From Gammaproteobacteria bacterium (GTDB lineage: Bacteria > Pseudomonadota > Gammaproteobacteria > SZUA-152), in NCBI GenBank assembly GCA_021647505.1, contig JAKIUN010000009.1, positions 1-64,000 on the forward strand: 64,000 nt of DNA, written 5' to 3'. The translations under genes and the position numbers were made by a program. This document shows, in pieces, positions 63,635 through 64,000 of this stretch. Under the pieces are notes generated by a model, which saw only the letters and a program-made list of their open reading frames with translations, was not told where the DNA came from and ran no database searches. Positions within the stretch are counted from its first letter, which is position 1, and each line of letters starts with the position of its first letter.

Positions 63635-63670
63635 TGTCTGTTTAAGAGTTACGTTTGAGGATTGTTTTCA

Positions 63671-64000
63671 ATGAAATTGCACTACACGGTTTTATCTTTA
63701 ATGTTAACAGGGGCGCTAATAGCCGGGTGCAGTAATGACCCCGGCGATAAGTCCGTTGCACAGGTGGGTTCGAAAAAAATAAGTCAGCAGGAATATGACG
63801 ACTACCTGAAATTTAAACGGGTGCCTGCACAGGATACGGATCGCAGCGAGCGTCTGCTGGATGATTATCTTGAGCGTGAGGCAATCTCGGCCCAGGTCGC
63901 CGATAGTGACTACATTGATGCACAAATGGCTGAAGTCGAAGTCAATGAATTCAGAAAACAAATGTTGATCAGCCGGTATTTTGAAAGCTACCTGAATGAC
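63671..64000 (+). CDS. Foldase-like peptidyl-prolyl isomerase lipoprotein (partial)
   Basis: The gene runs past the window end; 110 codons are visible. The N-terminus MKLHYTVLSLMLTGALIAGC has a lipobox (IAGC, Cys at residue 20), so the protein is a lipoprotein, with N-D-P following. The next part, VAQVGSKKISQQEYDDYLKF and LLDDYLEREAISAQVADSD, then FRKQMLISRYFESYLND, has the helical pattern of the SurA/PrsA N-terminal chaperone region. The catalytic parvulin domain would lie beyond the window, so enzymatic activity is inferred. The ATG is 36 bases after the giant gene's stop, with GAGGA nine bases upstream, and no terminator lies between, so the two are probably co-transcribed. Confidence 0.8.
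   Translation, partial: MKLHYTVLSLMLTGALIAGCSNDPGDKSVAQVGSKKISQQEYDDYLKFKRVPAQDTDRSERLLDDYLEREAISAQVADSDYIDAQMAEVEVNEFRKQMLISRYFESYLND

Noticed and set aside
20768-63634. Giant gene as a polyketide or non-ribosomal peptide megasynthase
   Set aside because: A signal peptide is present and no condensation, adenylation, ketosynthase or carrier motifs occur; all recognisable modules are extracellular.

Overview
The window comes from a gammaproteobacterium of moderately high GC content, probably a free-living Chromatiales-like lineage. The evidence is gene order: DUF3426/zinc-ribbon–dusB–fis–purH, aroQ–accB–accC–prmA and dsbD–cutA next to fxsA are typical gammaproteobacterial neighbourhoods. No taxonomic marker such as rRNA is present, so the rank below class is inference.

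Left end (1–2160): an AT-rich, probably acquired stretch holds an MqsA-like antitoxin and a SecB-like chaperone with a short MqsR-like toxin remnant, that is, a toxin-antitoxin-chaperone locus. It is followed by a REP-associated tyrosine transposase (RAYT) bracketed by a near-perfect 24-bp inverted repeat.

Housekeeping block (2233–15453, all on the minus strand, transcribed right to left): cutA, dsbD and a TlpA-like thioredoxin (periplasmic redox and metal tolerance); aroQ, accB, accC and prmA (shikimate pathway, fatty-acid synthesis, ribosomal methylation); a 599-aa protein of unknown function; a zinc-ribbon/DUF3426 membrane protein; dusB and fis with a 4-base start/stop overlap; and purH. 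The dsbD product carries two N-terminal alpha domains instead of one.

Regulatory and secreted-protein region (15700–19730): fxsA, a terminator, and a small secreted protein built of three ~45-aa repeats. A good sigma-54 promoter lies upstream of that protein, divergent from a gene for a sigma-54 activator with a four-cysteine PAS sensor. Next come a nested palindromic intergenic element and a second secreted protein with an 11-residue repeat helix.

Giant gene (20768–63634): one unbroken 42.9-kb frame encodes a Sec-exported protein of about 14,288 residues. The order is: a signal peptide; about 19–20 Ig/cadherin-like domains; seven rounds of beta-propeller (LVIVD-like repeats) plus SbsA-like Ig plus TIG/IPT domains; further propellers and Ig domains; three invasin-like Ig domains; and a C-terminal third made of calcium-binding thrombospondin type 3 runs alternating with Ig, carboxypeptidase-regulatory-like, amidotransferase-like, nidogen-like and unnamed domains. 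No known surface anchor is visible at its C-terminus. Thirty-six bases downstream begins a lipoprotein resembling the SurA/PrsA foldases, cut by the window end. The likely picture is an exported giant cell-surface or extracellular protein with a dedicated periplasmic folding helper. The Dsb genes 5–8 kb upstream, and the few cysteines in the giant protein, are compatible with oxidative folding, but no link is shown.
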